Part shown: piece after piece, positions 22,008 to 22,885 of the stretch
Numbering within the stretch: the stretch's first letter is position 1
Layout: every line of letters begins with the position of its first letter
DNA from: Acidimicrobiia bacterium
GTDB taxonomy: Bacteria; Actinomycetota; Acidimicrobiia; Acidimicrobiales; Ilumatobacteraceae
NCBI GenBank assembly: GCA_013811855.1
Contig: JACCUL010000008.1
Span: forward strand, 1 to 22,885
Direction of reading: 5' to 3'
DNA length: 22,885 nucleotides
Notes under the pieces: generated by a model
Seen by the model: only the letters and a program-made list of their open reading frames with translations
What the model was told of the DNA's origin: nothing
Databases searched by the model: none
Position numbers and translations under genes: made by a program

Positions 22008-22391
22008 TCACGTGGACGGGGTCCCGGACAGCTTGCTGAGTAGCCAACGGCCGAAGCGGCCCGGCTGCGGCGGTTCGTAGCCGTCGGGCACGGCGTGAGG
22101 AACGTGCTCGCTCGCAGCGGCGAGCACGGTGTGGATGTCGGGGTTGACGAGCATCACCGGCCCGACCCCGACCGTGGGAACGGTCTCGTTCCCGTTGGCG
22201 GCCGATCGCACCCGAGCAGCTGCGTTCGGGTCCTGCCAGATGTCGACGCGGCGGTGCGGCACGCGGCGACCGTCGAGCTGGCGCAGCAACGAGGAGCACG
22301 ACAGGCAGGCAGGTCGCCAGTAGACGACGATCTCGGTCGAGGGCGCGGAGCGGCAGTCGAGGTCGTGGCGGGCTGTGTCACAGGTCATCAT
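22008..22391 (-). CDS. Mycoredoxin/glutaredoxin-like protein
   Basis: A 127-residue thioredoxin-fold protein. The active site is CLSC (C29, C32) in YWRPACLSCSS, followed by a VDIWQDPNAAARVR helix and the cis-proline motif NETVPTV (P72), as in actinobacterial mycoredoxins. These reduce mycothiol mixed disulfides in the cytoplasm. The usual second position is Gly or Pro (CGYC, CPYC); Leu-Ser here is unusual. A C-terminal tail of about 30 residues (from 98) with a basic RFGRWLLSKL segment is longer than in Mrx1. The tandem ATG at 22391/22388 with AGGG eight bases upstream is chosen. Confidence 0.8.
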   Translation of the reverse strand: MMTCDTARHDLDCRSAPSTEIVVYWRPACLSCSSLLRQLDGRRVPHRRVDIWQDPNAAARVRSAANGNETVPTVGVGPVMLVNPDIHTVLAAASEHVPHAVPDGYEPPQPGRFGRWLLSKLSGTPST

Positions 22392-22447
22392 GTCGGGAAC
22401 CCTGTGACGGCGAAGAGACTTCCTGACCGACGCGCGACGAGGCGCCG

Positions 22448-22885
22448 TCAGAATCCGTCGGGCATGGTGTACGTGGTGACCTCGCCGGTGATCTCGGCGT
22501 CGGCGGCGTCGCTGGCTCGTTCGAGGTCGAGGGCGGCGAAGGTGGCCGTGGCGGTGACGCAGCGGCGACCTTCGGCACGCAGGATCTCGGCCGCGGTGTG
22601 GATGATCCGGCCATCGACTGCGTCGATCCACGCCGAGACGGTGTGATCGCGGCCGATCTTGACGGGGCGTTCGAAGCGGCTGGTCGTCTCCTGCGTGACG
22701 GCGAAGCGTCCGACGATGGCAATCGTGGCCCACGCCATCGCTTCGTCGAGGATCGCCCACAAGACCCCGCCGTGGACGTACTGCGGCGCTCCGGAGAACC
22801 GCTCGTCGAGCGAGAACTCGCCGACGACTCGCCGTGCGGCCACGTCGTGGTGGAACGGGATCTGGAGCCCGGCCGTGTTGCGGGC
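22448..22885 (-). CDS. PaaI-type acyl-CoA thioesterase, 5' end missing
   Basis: A hotdog-fold protein running off the right edge; 145 codons are visible. The family motif is VHGGVLWAILDEAMAWA (HGG followed nine residues on by the catalytic-site D-E). The open frame continues to the window edge with plausible sequence (NTAGLQIPF), so the in-frame GTG at 22843 is not the true start. Members hydrolyse acyl- or aryl-CoA thioesters. The substrate is not predictable. It is unrelated to the inositol genes as far as the sequence shows. Confidence 0.85.
   Translation of the reverse strand, partial: ARNTAGLQIPFHHDVAARRVVGEFSLDERFSGAPQYVHGGVLWAILDEAMAWATIAIVGRFAVTQETTSRFERPVKIGRDHTVSAWIDAVDGRIIHTAAEILRAEGRRCVTATATFAALDLERASDAADAEITGEVTTYTMPDGF

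Noticed and set aside
1..22885. CRISPR arrays, tRNA or rRNA genes, insertion sequences, prophage genes, toxin-antitoxin or defence systems
   Set aside because: No repeat-spacer pattern, cloverleaf sequence, transposase, integrase or defence-type domains were recognised on either strand.

Overview
The window comes from a high-GC actinobacterium. The evidence is pervasive G/C at third codon positions, many GTG starts, a mycoredoxin-like glutaredoxin, a Cgl0159-type aldolase, and TANNNT -10 elements close to start codons. An Acidimicrobiia (Ilumatobacter-like) origin is my inference and is not demonstrated. No RNA genes, CRISPR arrays or insertion sequences were seen.

Region 1 (1-12745, all minus strand) is a myo-inositol catabolism and uptake operon. 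In transcription order it holds an IolE-like inosose dehydratase/isomerase, a sugar-binding lipoprotein, a very large ABC permease, a single-domain ABC ATPase, IolC kinase, a Cgl0159-type aldolase and IolB isomerase. It continues with a D-2-hydroxyacid dehydrogenase, a Gfo/Idh/MocA oxidoreductase, an HpcH/HpaI aldolase, IolD hydrolase and the start of an SDR cut by the window edge. From permease to iolD every junction is an overlap, mostly ATGA or GTGA, so translation is probably coupled over about 8.5 kb. A perfect 13-bp hairpin lies between the binding-protein and permease genes. IolA, the last step of the canonical pathway, is not in the window. The Gfo/Idh, HpcH and hydroxyacid dehydrogenase genes look like a second sugar-acid branch placed between iolB and iolD.

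Region 2 (12746-17558) starts with a divergent promoter region and an S1-type serine protease lipoprotein. It continues with a phytanoyl-CoA-dioxygenase-family oxygenase, probably on a leaderless mRNA. Convergent to that is a ChbG/YdjC deacetylase coupled to a second Gfo/Idh gene. Divergent from that pair is a good iolG (inositol 2-dehydrogenase). Region 2 supplies the first oxidation step and probably funnels modified or isomeric inositols into region 1.

Region 3 (17577-20058) is a divergent pair: an MFS exporter/permease and a ROK-family repressor. The 82-bp spacer holds overlapping promoters, an inverted repeat and a possible 13-codon leader ORF.

Region 4 (20059-21014) is a decay scar. 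An internal fragment of a TetR regulator faces, tail to tail, a thioredoxin/TlpA-like lipoprotein gene that has lost its start codon, carries a frameshift and lacks its C-terminus.

Region 5 (21091-22885, minus strand) holds a discoidin-domain lipoprotein, a mycoredoxin-like protein and a PaaI-type thioesterase cut by the right edge. These look like ordinary chromosomal genes unrelated to inositol.
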